Source of the DNA: 2-01-FULL-33-17 sp964474375
GTDB lineage: Bacteria > Patescibacteriota > Minisyncoccia > Phycocordibacterales > UBA9973
Direction of reading: 5' to 3'
Assembly (NCBI GenBank): GCA_964474375.1
Contig: CAYYSG010000001.1
Span: 84,469-148,468 of the forward strand
DNA length: 64,000 nucleotides
Part shown: in pieces, positions 25,801 to 34,090 of the stretch
Layout: each line of letters begins with the position of its first letter
How positions within the stretch are numbered: the first letter of the stretch is position 1
Translations under genes and position numbers: made by a program
The notes under the pieces: model-generated
What the model saw: only the letters and a program-made list of their open reading frames with translations
What the model was told of the DNA's origin: nothing
Databases searched by the model: none

Positions 25801-26157
25801 ATGACAGCAAAACAAATAAAAGAAACAAAGAAAGCTGAGTCAACTTCTGGTCAAAACCGTCTTCGTATCCGCATTCGTGCATACGAACACCGAGTTTTGG
25901 ATCAGTCTGTAAAGCAAATCATCGATACAGCTGAGCGTTTCGACGCTACTGTTGTCGGACCGATTCCTTTACCGACTGAAATCAAGAAATACACTGTTAA
26001 CCGTGCATCATTCGTTTACAAGAATGCTCGCGAACAGTTCGAAATGCGCATACACAAACGTGTTATCGATATTCTTGGTGCTAACCAAAAGACTATAGAA
26101 GCTCTGACCAATCTTTCACTACCGTCGGGTGTCGATATCGATGTTAAAATGATGTAA
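25801..26157 (+). CDS. rpsJ: 30S ribosomal protein S10
   Basis: 118 aa, with the S10 core from about residue 18 (RLRIRIRAYEHRVLD), PIPLPTEIKKYTV, and the final VDIDVKM. It has an N-terminal extension of about 17 Lys/Glu/Thr-rich residues compared with the usual 103 aa. First gene of the S10 cluster. Confidence 0.96.
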   Translation: MTAKQIKETKKAESTSGQNRLRIRIRAYEHRVLDQSVKQIIDTAERFDATVVGPIPLPTEIKKYTVNRASFVYKNAREQFEMRIHKRVIDILGANQKTIEALTNLSLPSGVDIDVKMM

Positions 26158-26170
26158 TTAGGAAACTCGT

Positions 26171-26779
26171 ATGAAATTTATTCTCGGAAAAAAACGCGAA
26201 ATGGTTCAGTTCTATACTGAAGACGGAACTATCCATCCAGCGACAATCGTTGACGCGGGTCCAATTACTGTTACCCAAATTAAGACGAAAGATCGCGATG
26301 GTTATGATGCGGTTCAAGTTGGTTTCGGACAAAAGAAAGCAAAGAACGTAGCAAAACCACAAAAAGGACACTTTAAAGACCTAGGCTTGTTTGAAAACGT
26401 TGCTGAATTCGATGCTGATACTTCAGCTATGAATGTAGGCGATACAATCAATGCATCTACTTTTGCAGTAGGTGACACAGTGGTGGTATCAGGTATTTCA
26501 AAAGGTAAAGGTTTTCAAGGTGTAGTCAAAAGACATGGTTTCCATGGGGGACCACGTTCTCACGGACAAAAACACTCTGAACGTGAACCAGGTTCTATCG
26601 GTGGCGGACTCCGCAACCGTGTTCCTAAAGGTATGCGTATGGCAGGCCGAATGGGGTCTGACAGAATAACCACAAAGAATCTTACAGTTCTTGCTGTGGA
26701 TAGTGAATCAAATATAATTTTGATCAAAGGTGCATTACCTGGTCGCAGAGGCACATTATTAGAAGTTGTAAGTAAGTAG
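26171..26779 (+). CDS. rplC: 50S ribosomal protein L3
   Basis: 202 aa. KFILGKKREMVQ start, the conserved GKGFQGVVKRHGFHGGPRSHG segment (about 110-130) and RVPKGMRMAGRMG near 155 identify L3, which helps start 50S assembly. It has one of the few Shine-Dalgarno-like sequences in the cluster (AGGAAAC 8-10 nt before ATG). Confidence 0.97.
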   Translation: MKFILGKKREMVQFYTEDGTIHPATIVDAGPITVTQIKTKDRDGYDAVQVGFGQKKAKNVAKPQKGHFKDLGLFENVAEFDADTSAMNVGDTINASTFAVGDTVVVSGISKGKGFQGVVKRHGFHGGPRSHGQKHSEREPGSIGGGLRNRVPKGMRMAGRMGSDRITTKNLTVLAVDSESNIILIKGALPGRRGTLLEVVSK

Positions 26780-26786
26780 AAACAAT

Positions 26787-27461
26787 ATGGAAACAAAAGT
26801 ATTTGCAACAGACGGTAGTGTCTCAAGAAGCTTAAAATTACCAGAACCAATTTTTGGTGCAAAATGGAATTCAGACCTTGTCCACCAAGTTGTACTATCT
26901 ATGGCACAGAATGCTCGTGCTGGTACTGCACACACTAAAAATCGTGCTGAAGTATCTGGTACTGGTAAGAAACCTTGGAAACAAAAAGGTACAGGTCGTG
27001 CTCGTCACGGCTCACGCCGATCCCCAATATGGGTTGGTGGTGGTATTGCTCACGGTCCACGCTCTGACAAGGATTATAGTAAAACTATAACCAAATCTAT
27101 GCGTCGTGGTGCACTAGTATCATTACTTTCTCAAAAATATCGTGATGGCGAAGTAATATTCGTAGAATCTATAGATATAAAAACTCCAAAAACAAAAGAT
27201 GCATTAGAAATCTTGAAAAAAGTTGGTAAAGCTAATAGCGCAGAGCGCCTAGCAACTGGCCGTAAACCTTATGGTATTGTGGCATTGCCGTCCAACATCA
27301 AGACTGTCCAGAAATCTTTTGCTAATTTGCCATCAGTTACGGTCGACATGCTCCAGAATCTAAGTGTGCTCGATGTTATCAACCATAAATACTTGTTATT
27401 TGTTGGTCCAGAAGCATCACTTGCATTTCTTGAGGCTAAAAAGACTAAAAAAAATAGTTAA
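26787..27461 (+). CDS. rplD: 50S ribosomal protein L4
   Basis: 224 aa. The exit-tunnel loop AEVSGTGKKPWKQKGTGRAR (about 53-72) and the following HGSRRSPIWVGGG are diagnostic of L4. Whether it also represses its operon as in E. coli cannot be told. It lies 7 nt after rplC. Confidence 0.96.
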   Translation: METKVFATDGSVSRSLKLPEPIFGAKWNSDLVHQVVLSMAQNARAGTAHTKNRAEVSGTGKKPWKQKGTGRARHGSRRSPIWVGGGIAHGPRSDKDYSKTITKSMRRGALVSLLSQKYRDGEVIFVESIDIKTPKTKDALEILKKVGKANSAERLATGRKPYGIVALPSNIKTVQKSFANLPSVTVDMLQNLSVLDVINHKYLLFVGPEASLAFLEAKKTKKNS

Positions 27462-27463
27462 TT

Positions 27464-27799
27464 ATGGCAACAAAAAAGAAATCAGAAAACAAGGTAGAAG
27501 CTAAAAAGCTAAACCTTTCAGTATCAGCAAATGTTCTTATCAAGAAGCCTCATGTTACCGAAAAGGCAGCACGAGCAAATGAAAAGAGCAATGCTTATAC
27601 ATTTATAGTTCATAAAAATGCAAATAAAACTGAAATCGCAAAGGCTATCGCTATGTTATATGACGTTACGCCAGTTAAGGTTACAGTGGTAAATGTTAAA
27701 CCCGAAGTAGTTACAAAACGCGGATCACGCGGAACAGAAAAGGCTTATAAAAAAGCAGTTGTTACTCTACCAAAAGGTCAAAGCATTTCATTTGCTTAA
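27464..27799 (+). CDS. rplW: 50S ribosomal protein L23
   Basis: 111 aa. LIKKPHVTEKAARANEKSNA and VVTKRGSRGTEKAYKKAVV match L23, at the tunnel exit where nascent-chain factors dock. It has an N-terminal extension of about 22 residues (Lys/Glu-rich). It starts 2 nt after the rplD stop. Confidence 0.95.
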   Translation: MATKKKSENKVEAKKLNLSVSANVLIKKPHVTEKAARANEKSNAYTFIVHKNANKTEIAKAIAMLYDVTPVKVTVVNVKPEVVTKRGSRGTEKAYKKAVVTLPKGQSISFA

Positions 27800-27809
27800 T
27801 TAATCCCGT

Positions 27810-28655
27810 ATGATGAAGAAATATAGACCAACGACCCCATCACGTCGTAACACAGTAACCATTGATTATCGCAAAGTTCTTTCTGGCGACAAAAAGAACA
27901 AAGCCCTAACTCATGGTTTCAAACGCAGTATGGGTCGTAACAACCAGGGTCGTATTACCACACAACACAAAGGTGGCGGTAATAAAAGACTCTTCCGTGA
28001 TATTGATTTTCGTTTAGAAAAGTTCAATATTCCGGCAAAACTAACAACAATAGAATATGACCCAAACCGTAGTGCATTTATCGGAGTCGCTGTTTATAAA
28101 GACGGTGAAAAGAGATACATAATAGTTCCCAAGGAAGCAAAGCCAGGCGACTCATTTGTAATTTCAAAAGAAGCTCCAATAGTGTCCGGTAACCGTACTA
28201 TCTTAGCTAGAATTCCCGTTGGTACATTTGTATACAACATAGAAATCAAAGCTGGCGGTGGTGCTAAGTTAGTTCGCTCTGCTGGCGCGTATGCGCAAAT
28301 CGTAGCGAATGACGCAGGTTATACTTCTGTTAAAATGCCATCTAGTGAGATACGTAAAATAGATGAACAAGCTTTTGCCACAATTGGTGAAGTTTCGAAT
28401 TCTGAACACCATCTTGTTAAGTTTGGTAAAGCAGGACGCAGTCGTTGGCGCGGTATTCGCCCAACAGTTCGTGGATCTGTTATGAACCCAGTTGACCACC
28501 CATATGGAGGAGGTGAAGGACGCCAAGGACGTGGAACACGTCGTCCGAAGACTCGCCATGGTAAAGTTACTGGTGGACGCAAAACGAGAACACCAAAGAA
28601 ATACTCAAACCATCTTGTTGTTTCCCGCCGCAAGGTCGGAAAGAAAAGAGGGTAA
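27810..28655 (+). CDS. rplB: 50S ribosomal protein L2
   Basis: 281 aa, normal length. KYRPTTPSRRNTVTIDY start, GRNNQGRITTQHKGGGNKR, and the C-terminal NPVDHPYGGGEG with the conserved His near the peptidyl-transferase centre identify L2. Two adjacent ATGs start the frame (27810 and 27813); either could be used. A terminator follows directly, which divides the S10 cluster. Confidence 0.97.
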   Translation: MMKKYRPTTPSRRNTVTIDYRKVLSGDKKNKALTHGFKRSMGRNNQGRITTQHKGGGNKRLFRDIDFRLEKFNIPAKLTTIEYDPNRSAFIGVAVYKDGEKRYIIVPKEAKPGDSFVISKEAPIVSGNRTILARIPVGTFVYNIEIKAGGGAKLVRSAGAYAQIVANDAGYTSVKMPSSEIRKIDEQAFATIGEVSNSEHHLVKFGKAGRSRWRGIRPTVRGSVMNPVDHPYGGGEGRQGRGTRRPKTRHGKVTGGRKTRTPKKYSNHLVVSRRKVGKKRG

Positions 28656-28671
28656 TAGTATTATCTTTAAC

Positions 28672-28704
28672 AAAAAACACCCAACTCTATCAGGGTGTTT
28701 TTGT
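28672..28704 (+). terminator. Rho-independent terminator inside the ribosomal gene cluster
   Basis: Stem AAACACCC (28675-28682) with GGGTGTTT (28693-28700) and T-rich tail, between rplB and rpsS where most bacteria have continuous transcription. Confidence 0.85.
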
Positions 28705-28733
28705 TTGACATAAGAGCCTATTTCTGCTAGGAT
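28705..28733 (+). promoter_or_regulatory. Internal promoter before rpsS
   Basis: TTGACA (28705-28710), exactly 17 nt, TAGGAT (28728-28733). It begins immediately after the terminator T run, so transcription is reset between rplB and rpsS. Confidence 0.85.
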
Positions 28734-28739
28734 GAAGCC

Positions 28740-28866
28740 AGTTCAAAGGAAATAATATGCTTCCCTAAGCAAAAGGTCCCCCGAACATTTAGGAGAAACA
28801 TGCCAACATCGGCAGTTTTTCTCTATGTATTTCCGAAATATCGGAATTTATAAGATAAAGAAAACT
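28740..28866 (+). promoter_or_regulatory. Structured leader of the rpsS transcript with an attenuator-like hairpin
   Basis: About 127 nt. Hairpins seen: TGCTT-CCCT-AAGCA (near 28758-28771); TGCC-AACATC-GGCA followed by a run of five Ts (28801-28819), which has the shape of an intrinsic terminator; and TTCCGA-AATA-TCGGAA (28831-28846) near the start codon. The motif GAGAAACATGC at 28793-28803 overlaps the second hairpin and recurs in the rpsN leader. It could be a ribosomal-protein autoregulatory leader; the ligand is unknown. Confidence 0.6.
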
Positions 28867-29217
28867 ATGACAAGATCACTCAAAAAAGGTCCATTCGTTG
28901 ACGAGCGTCTTTTAAAAAAGATAGCTGGTAAAAAACCTCTAGAAACAGGGGTTATTAAGACGTGGTCACGCGCATGTGTTATAGCACCGGAAATGGTAGG
29001 TTTTGCCTTTGGTGTACACAATGGGCGTCATCACATAGAAGTTCTTGTGACGGAAGATATGGTCGGTCACCGTCTTGGAGAATTCTCTCCAACTCGCAAG
29101 TTCGTTGTTCACGGAGGTAAGATGCAAAAAGAAATTGAAGCTAAGAAAAAACAAGCTGAAATTGACGCTGCTAAATCAGCCAAAGCTCAAACCACCGCGG
29201 CACCTAAGAAGAAATAG
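28867..29217 (+). CDS. rpsS: 30S ribosomal protein S19
   Basis: The start at 28867 (MTRSLKKGPFVDERLL) matches the family; an upstream in-frame start at 28825 lies in the leader hairpin. 116 aa, longer than the usual 92 because of a Lys/Ala-rich C-terminal tail (KEIEAKKKQAEIDAAKSA...). Core motifs KTWSRACVIAPEMVGF and HRLGEFSPTRKF are present. Confidence 0.96.
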   Translation: MTRSLKKGPFVDERLLKKIAGKKPLETGVIKTWSRACVIAPEMVGFAFGVHNGRHHIEVLVTEDMVGHRLGEFSPTRKFVVHGGKMQKEIEAKKKQAEIDAAKSAKAQTTAAPKKK

Positions 29218-29220
29218 TAT

Positions 29221-29595
29221 ATGAAAGCAAAACTATCTAACTATCGTCAAAGTCCAAGAAAAGTTCGTCTAGTAACAGACCTTATCAAAGGTAAAAAAGT
29301 TGCAGATGCTCTTATTCAGTTACAATTTTTACCAAAGCGCGCATCTTTACCAGTTGAAAAACTTGTTAAAAGTGCTGTTGCTAATGCTGAGTCCAAAGGT
29401 ATGAGTACTGAAAATTTGATGATTAGTAATATCGAAGTTAACGAGGGTGTTGTATTAAAACGTATAATGCCACGAGCACAAGGCTCTGCATCACGTATCA
29501 ACAAGCGTAATAGTCATATTACTGTGACTCTTAGCGAGGTCGAAATAAAACCTAAAAAAGCAGTTGCTAAAAAGGCAAAAGCTGTAAAGAAATAA
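29221..29595 (+). CDS. rplV: 50S ribosomal protein L22
   Basis: 124 aa. NYRQSPRKVRLVTDLIKGKKV at the start and RAQGSASRINKRNSHITV in the tunnel-loop region identify L22. A short basic C-terminal tail (KKAVAKKAKAVKK) is extra. It starts 3 nt after rpsS. Confidence 0.96.
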   Translation: MKAKLSNYRQSPRKVRLVTDLIKGKKVADALIQLQFLPKRASLPVEKLVKSAVANAESKGMSTENLMISNIEVNEGVVLKRIMPRAQGSASRINKRNSHITVTLSEVEIKPKKAVAKKAKAVKK

Positions 29596-29598
29596 TTT

Positions 29599-30276
29599 AT
29601 GTCTAAAACAGTTCATCCATATGCACATCGTCTAGTTGTGCTCCGTGACTGGAAAAGTCGCTGGTTCGCCGACAAGAAGCAGTATAAAGACCTACTAAAA
29701 GGTGATGCTCTTCTTCGTGCTTACCTAGCTAAAAAATTACGTGGTTCATACATCGGTGGTGTTGATATAGAACGTGGCCAAAAAGGCATGCGTGTTATCA
29801 TCAAAACATCTCGCCCAGGTATGATCATCGGTAGGTCAGGTGAAGGCGCTACAAAGCTTCGCCAAAACATACTAACGTATATGAAACGAACAGGAATAAC
29901 TCCAAAAGAAGAAATCCGTATCGATATTCAAGAAATTCCAAACCCAGATGCAGATGCTGCAATTGTGGCTTATAGTATTGCTGAAGCAATCGAACGCCGT
30001 ATGCCATTCCGTCGTATCATGAAGTCAACCATTGAAAAAGTTATGGCAGTTCGTGGCGTCAAAGGTGTACGTATATTCCTAGGAGGACGTCTTGGCGGTG
30101 CAGAAATTGCCCGTACCGAGCAAATGAAAAAGGGAAGCATTCCTCTCCAAACTTTCCGTGCTGATGTTGATTTCGCACGTGAAAAAGCTCATATGACTTA
30201 TGGAGACATCGGTATAAAGGTCTGGATTTACAAGGGTGAAGTTTTCGAAAAGAAAGCTGAAGCTGTAAAAAAATAA
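29599..30276 (+). CDS. rpsC: 30S ribosomal protein S3
   Basis: 225 aa. VHPYAHRLVVLRDWKSRWF, a KH domain with IIGRSGEG (about 76-83; GxxG-type RNA-binding loop), and GVRIFLGGRLGGAEIART are S3 hallmarks. S3 sits at the mRNA entry channel. Confidence 0.97.
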   Translation: MSKTVHPYAHRLVVLRDWKSRWFADKKQYKDLLKGDALLRAYLAKKLRGSYIGGVDIERGQKGMRVIIKTSRPGMIIGRSGEGATKLRQNILTYMKRTGITPKEEIRIDIQEIPNPDADAAIVAYSIAEAIERRMPFRRIMKSTIEKVMAVRGVKGVRIFLGGRLGGAEIARTEQMKKGSIPLQTFRADVDFAREKAHMTYGDIGIKVWIYKGEVFEKKAEAVKK

Positions 30277-30286
30277 GATTGAATAT

Positions 30287-30709
30287 ATGTTAGCTCCAAA
30301 AAAAGTAAAACACAGAAAATGGCAAACAGGCCGTAAGAATCTAGTTGGCAAGGTAGACATTCGTGGCTCCAAATTGTCATTCGGTTCATTCGGACTAAAA
30401 GCTACAACTAATGCACGCGTTACATCAAACCAAATCGAAGCTGCTCGTAAAGCATGTCAACGTGAATTAACCAAGCTTGGCCGTGTATGGATTCGTATTT
30501 TCCCGGATAGACCAGTAACTCAAAAAGCTGCAAACGTAGGTATGGGTAAAGGAAAAGGAGATCTTGACCACTACTCATTCGAAGTATTACCAGGACGTAT
30601 TATCTTCGAGGTCGACGGAGTACCGGAAGCCAAAGCTCGCGAAGCTCTTCGCAAAGCTGGCACAAAGCTTCCGATAAAAACTCGTATTGTTAGTCGTGAA
30701 CTTGAATAA
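30287..30709 (+). CDS. rplP: 50S ribosomal protein L16
   Basis: 140 aa. KVKHRKWQTGRK (the basic N-terminal segment), GRVWIRIFPDRPVTQKAANVGMGKGKG and the C-terminal APxG-like region identify L16, which contacts A-site tRNA. Start context TATATATG with no Shine-Dalgarno. Confidence 0.97.
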   Translation: MLAPKKVKHRKWQTGRKNLVGKVDIRGSKLSFGSFGLKATTNARVTSNQIEAARKACQRELTKLGRVWIRIFPDRPVTQKAANVGMGKGKGDLDHYSFEVLPGRIIFEVDGVPEAKAREALRKAGTKLPIKTRIVSRELE

Positions 30710-30712
30710 TAT

Positions 30713-30904
30713 ATGAAAAAGAAAATAGATTTTAAAACTTCATCAGTTGAAGACTTGAAAAAGATGGTTACTGATAATGAAAAAGACATTCGTACTATTA
30801 AATTCAGTTTGCAAGGCGTAACAAACAAGAATACAAAAGCTGTACGTGACGCAAAGAAACAAATTGCTCGCGCAAAAACAGCTCTAAGAGCACAGCTCGG
30901 ATAA
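30713..30904 (+). CDS. rpmC: 50S ribosomal protein L29
   Basis: 63 aa. Small helical-hairpin protein with SSVEDLKKMVTDNEKDI and a basic KKQIARAKTALRAQL tail, between L16 and S17 as is usual. Sequence is divergent but position and size are decisive. Confidence 0.92.
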   Translation: MKKKIDFKTSSVEDLKKMVTDNEKDIRTIKFSLQGVTNKNTKAVRDAKKQIARAKTALRAQLG

Positions 30905-30911
30905 AACGCAT

Positions 30912-31151
30912 ATGGAAAAAACAAACAAACAAAAACAAATGAAAGGCGTAGTAACTTCAAACAAAATGCAAAATACTGTAGTGGTCGCTGTATCTTCATA
31001 CAAGAAACACGAAAAGTATCACAAGTTTGAAAAAGTTGTTCGCAAATTCAAGGCTCATGATGCTACAGGCCAATTACAAATTGGGGACAATGTAGTAATC
31101 GAAGAAACTCGTCCAATTTCCAAAAGTACACACTTTATAGTGGTAAAATAA
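30912..31151 (+). CDS. rpsQ: 30S ribosomal protein S17
   Basis: 79 aa. MKGVVTSNKMQNTVVVAV, KYHKFEKVVRKFKAHD and DNVVIEETRPISKSTHF match S17, an early 16S-binding protein. It is 7 nt after rpmC. Confidence 0.96.
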   Translation: MEKTNKQKQMKGVVTSNKMQNTVVVAVSSYKKHEKYHKFEKVVRKFKAHDATGQLQIGDNVVIEETRPISKSTHFIVVK

Positions 31152-31158
31152 TAATCAT

Positions 31159-31530
31159 ATGATACAAGTAGAAACAGTCGTAAAAATCACAGACAACGCC
31201 GGCGGTAAAGTTGGTAAAGTTTTCAAGGTGCTTGGTTCATCCAAGCGTCGCTACGCTCGTATCGGAGATAAAGTTATTATCTCTGTGAAAATCGCAGAAC
31301 CACGTAAAGCCATCAAGAAAAAGGATGTTTGTGAAGCAGTAGTAGTTCGTCAAACTCAAGCATTTCGTCGTCGTGACGGTTCATACATCAGATTTGATGA
31401 CAATGCAGTAGTTATCCTTGAAAAAGGTAAACAAGAACCAAAAGCAGGTCGTGTGTTCGGTCCAATTCCTCGTGAATTAGCTGAACTCGGTTATCAGAAA
31501 ATAATTTCCCTCGCACCAGAGGTACTCTAA
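31159..31530 (+). CDS. rplN: 50S ribosomal protein L14
   Basis: 123 aa, normal length. MIQVETVVKITDNAGGKVGK, AVVVRQTQAFRRRDGSYIRFDDNA and VFGPIPRELAELGYQKIISLAPEVL identify L14. Confidence 0.98.
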   Translation: MIQVETVVKITDNAGGKVGKVFKVLGSSKRRYARIGDKVIISVKIAEPRKAIKKKDVCEAVVVRQTQAFRRRDGSYIRFDDNAVVILEKGKQEPKAGRVFGPIPRELAELGYQKIISLAPEVL

Positions 31531-31531
31531 T

Positions 31532-31837
31532 ATGCACGTAAAAAAAGGAGATACAGTTATAGTTATAACTGGTAAAGACAAAGGCAAAAAGGGTAAAATC
31601 CTGCTTGCAAGCCCAAAAACAAATACTATTGTAGTAGAAGGTGTTGCAATGCGTAAAAAGCATATCAAACCTAAAACTCGTGGCGCTGTAGGTGAAATAA
31701 TTTCACGTGAAGGCCGTATCAATGCTTCAAATGTACAACTTGTTGATCCAAAAACAGGTAAAGGTACTCGCACTGGTAGCAAAGTAGTTGGTGACAAAAA
31801 AGTTCGTATTGCTAAAAAAAGCGGACAAGAAATATAA
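31532..31837 (+). CDS. rplX: 50S ribosomal protein L24
   Basis: 101 aa. The KOW motif KGDTVIVITGKDKGKKGKI at the N terminus and NASNVQLVDPKTGKGTR identify L24. It starts 1 nt after rplN. Confidence 0.96.
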   Translation: MHVKKGDTVIVITGKDKGKKGKILLASPKTNTIVVEGVAMRKKHIKPKTRGAVGEIISREGRINASNVQLVDPKTGKGTRTGSKVVGDKKVRIAKKSGQEI

Positions 31838-31903
31838 AAGTTTAATAGTAGGTGCCTTGATTTTTGTTAAAACATTCAAGACCGCCGAAGTAATATACAA
31901 ATT

Positions 31904-32446
31904 ATGAATTCTGTAAAAGATAAAGTAAAAAGTGCATACACAGCAATGAAGGATGAATTCGGATACAAGAATCCTCTTCAGGGTGCACGTCTTACAAAAG
32001 TATCAATTTCTGTTGGTACTGGTACAAAAATGAAAAAAGATATCAAGCACAATGAATTTGTGCTGGATCGTCTAGCAAAAATTACTGGTCAAAAAGGCTC
32101 ACTCCGTGGTGCTAAAAAATCTGTTGCGAGTTTCAAAATCCGCCAAGGTGACCCAGTAGGAGTACTAGTAACACTAAGAGGTGATAACATGTACTCATTC
32201 CTCGACAAACTGTTCAATGTAGCTATTCCTCGTACGAAAGACTTTCGTGGAATAGAACGCAGAATAGTTGATAGTATGGGTAATGCTACTATGGCTATAA
32301 AAGAACATACAATTTTCCCAGAAACAAACGACGAAGAATTGAAAGATGTTTTCGGTTTCGCTTTGACAATCGGTACTACAGCTAAGAGTAAAGAAGAAGC
32401 AACTCGTTTCTTGGAACTCCTAGGTATGCCATTTAAAAAAGCTTAA
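31904..32446 (+). CDS. rplE: 50S ribosomal protein L5
   Basis: 180 aa. NPLQGARLTKVSISVGTGT, LDRLAKITGQKGSLRGAKKSVASFKIR and GIERRIVDSMGNATMAIKEH match L5, which binds 5S rRNA and P-site tRNA. It follows L24 after 66 nt and ends at a strong terminator; the spc gene order then breaks off and resumes with S14 six kb later. Confidence 0.96.
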   Translation: MNSVKDKVKSAYTAMKDEFGYKNPLQGARLTKVSISVGTGTKMKKDIKHNEFVLDRLAKITGQKGSLRGAKKSVASFKIRQGDPVGVLVTLRGDNMYSFLDKLFNVAIPRTKDFRGIERRIVDSMGNATMAIKEHTIFPETNDEELKDVFGFALTIGTTAKSKEEATRFLELLGMPFKKA

Positions 32447-32458
32447 TATTTTTATATA

Positions 32459-32493
32459 CAAAACCCCATAATCATAATGATTATGGGGTTTTG
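32459..32493 (+). terminator. Strong terminator after rplE
   Basis: A 15-bp inverted repeat (AAAACCCCATAATCA with its complement) and T run ends the upstream half of the ribosomal cluster. The next gene's TATACT box begins 11 nt after it. Confidence 0.93.
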
Positions 32494-32515
32494 TATTAGG
32501 TGTTATACTGGGTAA

Positions 32516-33613
32516 ATGAGGTATTTTATATTTGTTTTTATTTTTTTATTTAGTACGGTTGGGTTTTTTAGTTATACCAAATCAGCAGAAGTCAGTATAT
32601 ACGACAAAGCCGAACAAATGATCATTATGGGCTTTCGGGGTAGTACCGCGAATAACTCGGATGTGGGCGCTATTTTGAATAACATGAATCTGGGTGGGGT
32701 TATATTGTTCGACTACGATACTCCGACCAAGTCTTATAATAGAAATATCCTAAACCCGAAAGATTTGAAATCATTCGTTCTTTATATTAAACAAAATTCC
32801 AAAACCAAACCATTTGTATTAGTTGATGAAGAAGGTGGTATGGTTAGCCGTCTTAAGAATTCGGCTTTTATGGGGGCTACTGGTTCCGCGTATAGTTTGT
32901 CCACTATGAATGATACTCGTACCCGGACTATATTTAATTGGCGTACAAATATAATAAAATCATTTGGTTTCAATATGAATGCAGCTCCGGTGTTGGATTT
33001 GTGTTACAAGAATTCAGTCATGCTTAAACACAGTCGCTGTTTCGGGTTTGATCCGTATACAGTTATTCGCAAAGCTAATCAGTTTTCGGACTCATTGTCA
33101 GCTAATAACATATTGCCGATTTACAAACATTATCCTGGCATAGGTAACAGTGTTCCTGATACCCATAAACAAACCGTTGACATAACAGGTCTGCATTCAC
33201 CCAAAGACCTGATACCTTTTAGGAATTTTTGTAGGTACGATATGTATCCGGCTGTCATGATGTCACACGTAATAGACAGGAATGTCGATAGCATGGAAGC
33301 TTCTCTTTCCACTAAGCACATTCAGAGCCTAAAGTCATTGGGCTGCGATACTGTGCTAATAATCAGCGATGATATGGATATGTTGTCTATTTCGGACAAA
33401 TACAGTTTAAGAGAAGTATTAAAATCAGGTATTAATTCTGGACTAAATATGTTCATCTTTTCGAACAATATTTCCCAGTATAACGAAAACAAATATCTAG
33501 AAATAAAGAATACCTTAAAAGACCTGATTGACTCCGGGGAAGTATCCAAGGAAAAAATAGAAGAATCTTACAATACAATAATCAAATACAAACAAGCGTA
33601 TAAAGTATTGTAA
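32516..33613 (+). CDS. Exported glycoside hydrolase family 3 N-terminal domain protein (NagZ-like beta-N-acetylhexosaminidase)
   Basis: 365-aa protein with a signal peptide or anchor (about 1-22) and a GH3 TIM barrel. FVLVDEEGGMVSRL (about 102-115) is the GH3 substrate loop; KHYPGIGNS with PDTH (about 204-218) parallels the KHFPGHG...DSH segment holding the NagZ acid/base His-Asp pair; ISDDMDM (about 284-290) carries the nucleophile Asp. NagZ enzymes cut GlcNAc-anhydroMurNAc bonds in cell-wall recycling; export suggests work on wall glycans outside the cell. First gene of the insertion; TATACT is exactly 6 nt before the ATG. Confidence 0.85.
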   Translation: MRYFIFVFIFLFSTVGFFSYTKSAEVSIYDKAEQMIIMGFRGSTANNSDVGAILNNMNLGGVILFDYDTPTKSYNRNILNPKDLKSFVLYIKQNSKTKPFVLVDEEGGMVSRLKNSAFMGATGSAYSLSTMNDTRTRTIFNWRTNIIKSFGFNMNAAPVLDLCYKNSVMLKHSRCFGFDPYTVIRKANQFSDSLSANNILPIYKHYPGIGNSVPDTHKQTVDITGLHSPKDLIPFRNFCRYDMYPAVMMSHVIDRNVDSMEASLSTKHIQSLKSLGCDTVLIISDDMDMLSISDKYSLREVLKSGINSGLNMFIFSNNISQYNENKYLEIKNTLKDLIDSGEVSKEKIEESYNTIIKYKQAYKVL

Positions 33614-33618
33614 ACGCT

Positions 33619-33674
33619 GTTGTTTGACAAAATTTATACAGAGAGTAGTATTTATATAAATTCAACATCAGCCT
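33619..33674 (+). promoter_or_regulatory. Promoter and A/T leader of the 108-aa gene
   Basis: TTGACA at about 33625-33630 and TAGTAT or TATTTA at about 33647-33654 (16-18 nt spacing), followed by a leader of about 20 nt (AAATTCAACATCAGCCT) without a Shine-Dalgarno. Confidence 0.6.
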
Positions 33675-34001
33675 ATGAGTACAGAATCTACTACCGCAAA
33701 CGATGCGTCTAACGAAGAAAAAAACAGATATTTTTTAAAAAGTCATGAAGCCGACAGTCTGTCCTCGAGGATTTATCATTTTTTACAAATTAAAACTAAA
33801 AGTGAAGTTATTGTTTTAAAAAGAGAGTCGTCTAAAAAGGGTGGTTTTTACCGGCTTTCAGTTTCAATTTTGCCTATTCCGGAGAGACCAGAGCAAGAAA
33901 GAATTTTTAACTTTTTAGATGAATTTGTTAAACAAATTGATTCTAGTTTTTGTATTGAACAGACCAAGAATTTAACCATTCTTTACTTAGACCGTATCTA
34001 A
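33675..34001 (+). CDS. Small hypothetical protein in the ribosomal-operon insertion
   Basis: 108 aa, no signal peptide or membrane helix. An N-terminal polar stretch (about 1-20) is followed by an alternating beta/alpha domain with FLQIKTKSEVIVLKRE and LSVSILPIPERPEQERIF. I do not recognise it. It has its own promoter and is followed by a strong terminator, so it is transcribed alone. Confidence 0.65.
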   Translation: MSTESTTANDASNEEKNRYFLKSHEADSLSSRIYHFLQIKTKSEVIVLKRESSKKGGFYRLSVSILPIPERPEQERIFNFLDEFVKQIDSSFCIEQTKNLTILYLDRI

Positions 34002-34004
34002 GCT

Positions 34005-34043
34005 AGCTCCTACTGTTTGTCTATAAACAGTAGGAGCTTTTTG
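34005..34043 (+). terminator. Strong Rho-independent terminator
   Basis: A 14-bp perfect inverted repeat (AGCTCCTACTGTTT 34005-34018 with its complement 34025-34038) and a T run. Confidence 0.93.
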
Positions 34044-34090
34044 TTGACTATTTTTTTACAAATGCTAGGCTATAGAGAAATTTAAACACT
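34044..34090 (+). promoter_or_regulatory. Promoter of the 147-aa membrane protein gene
   Basis: TTGACT, 16-nt T-rich spacer, TAGGCT (about 34044-34071), then a leader of about 19 nt. It abuts the previous terminator. Confidence 0.65.
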
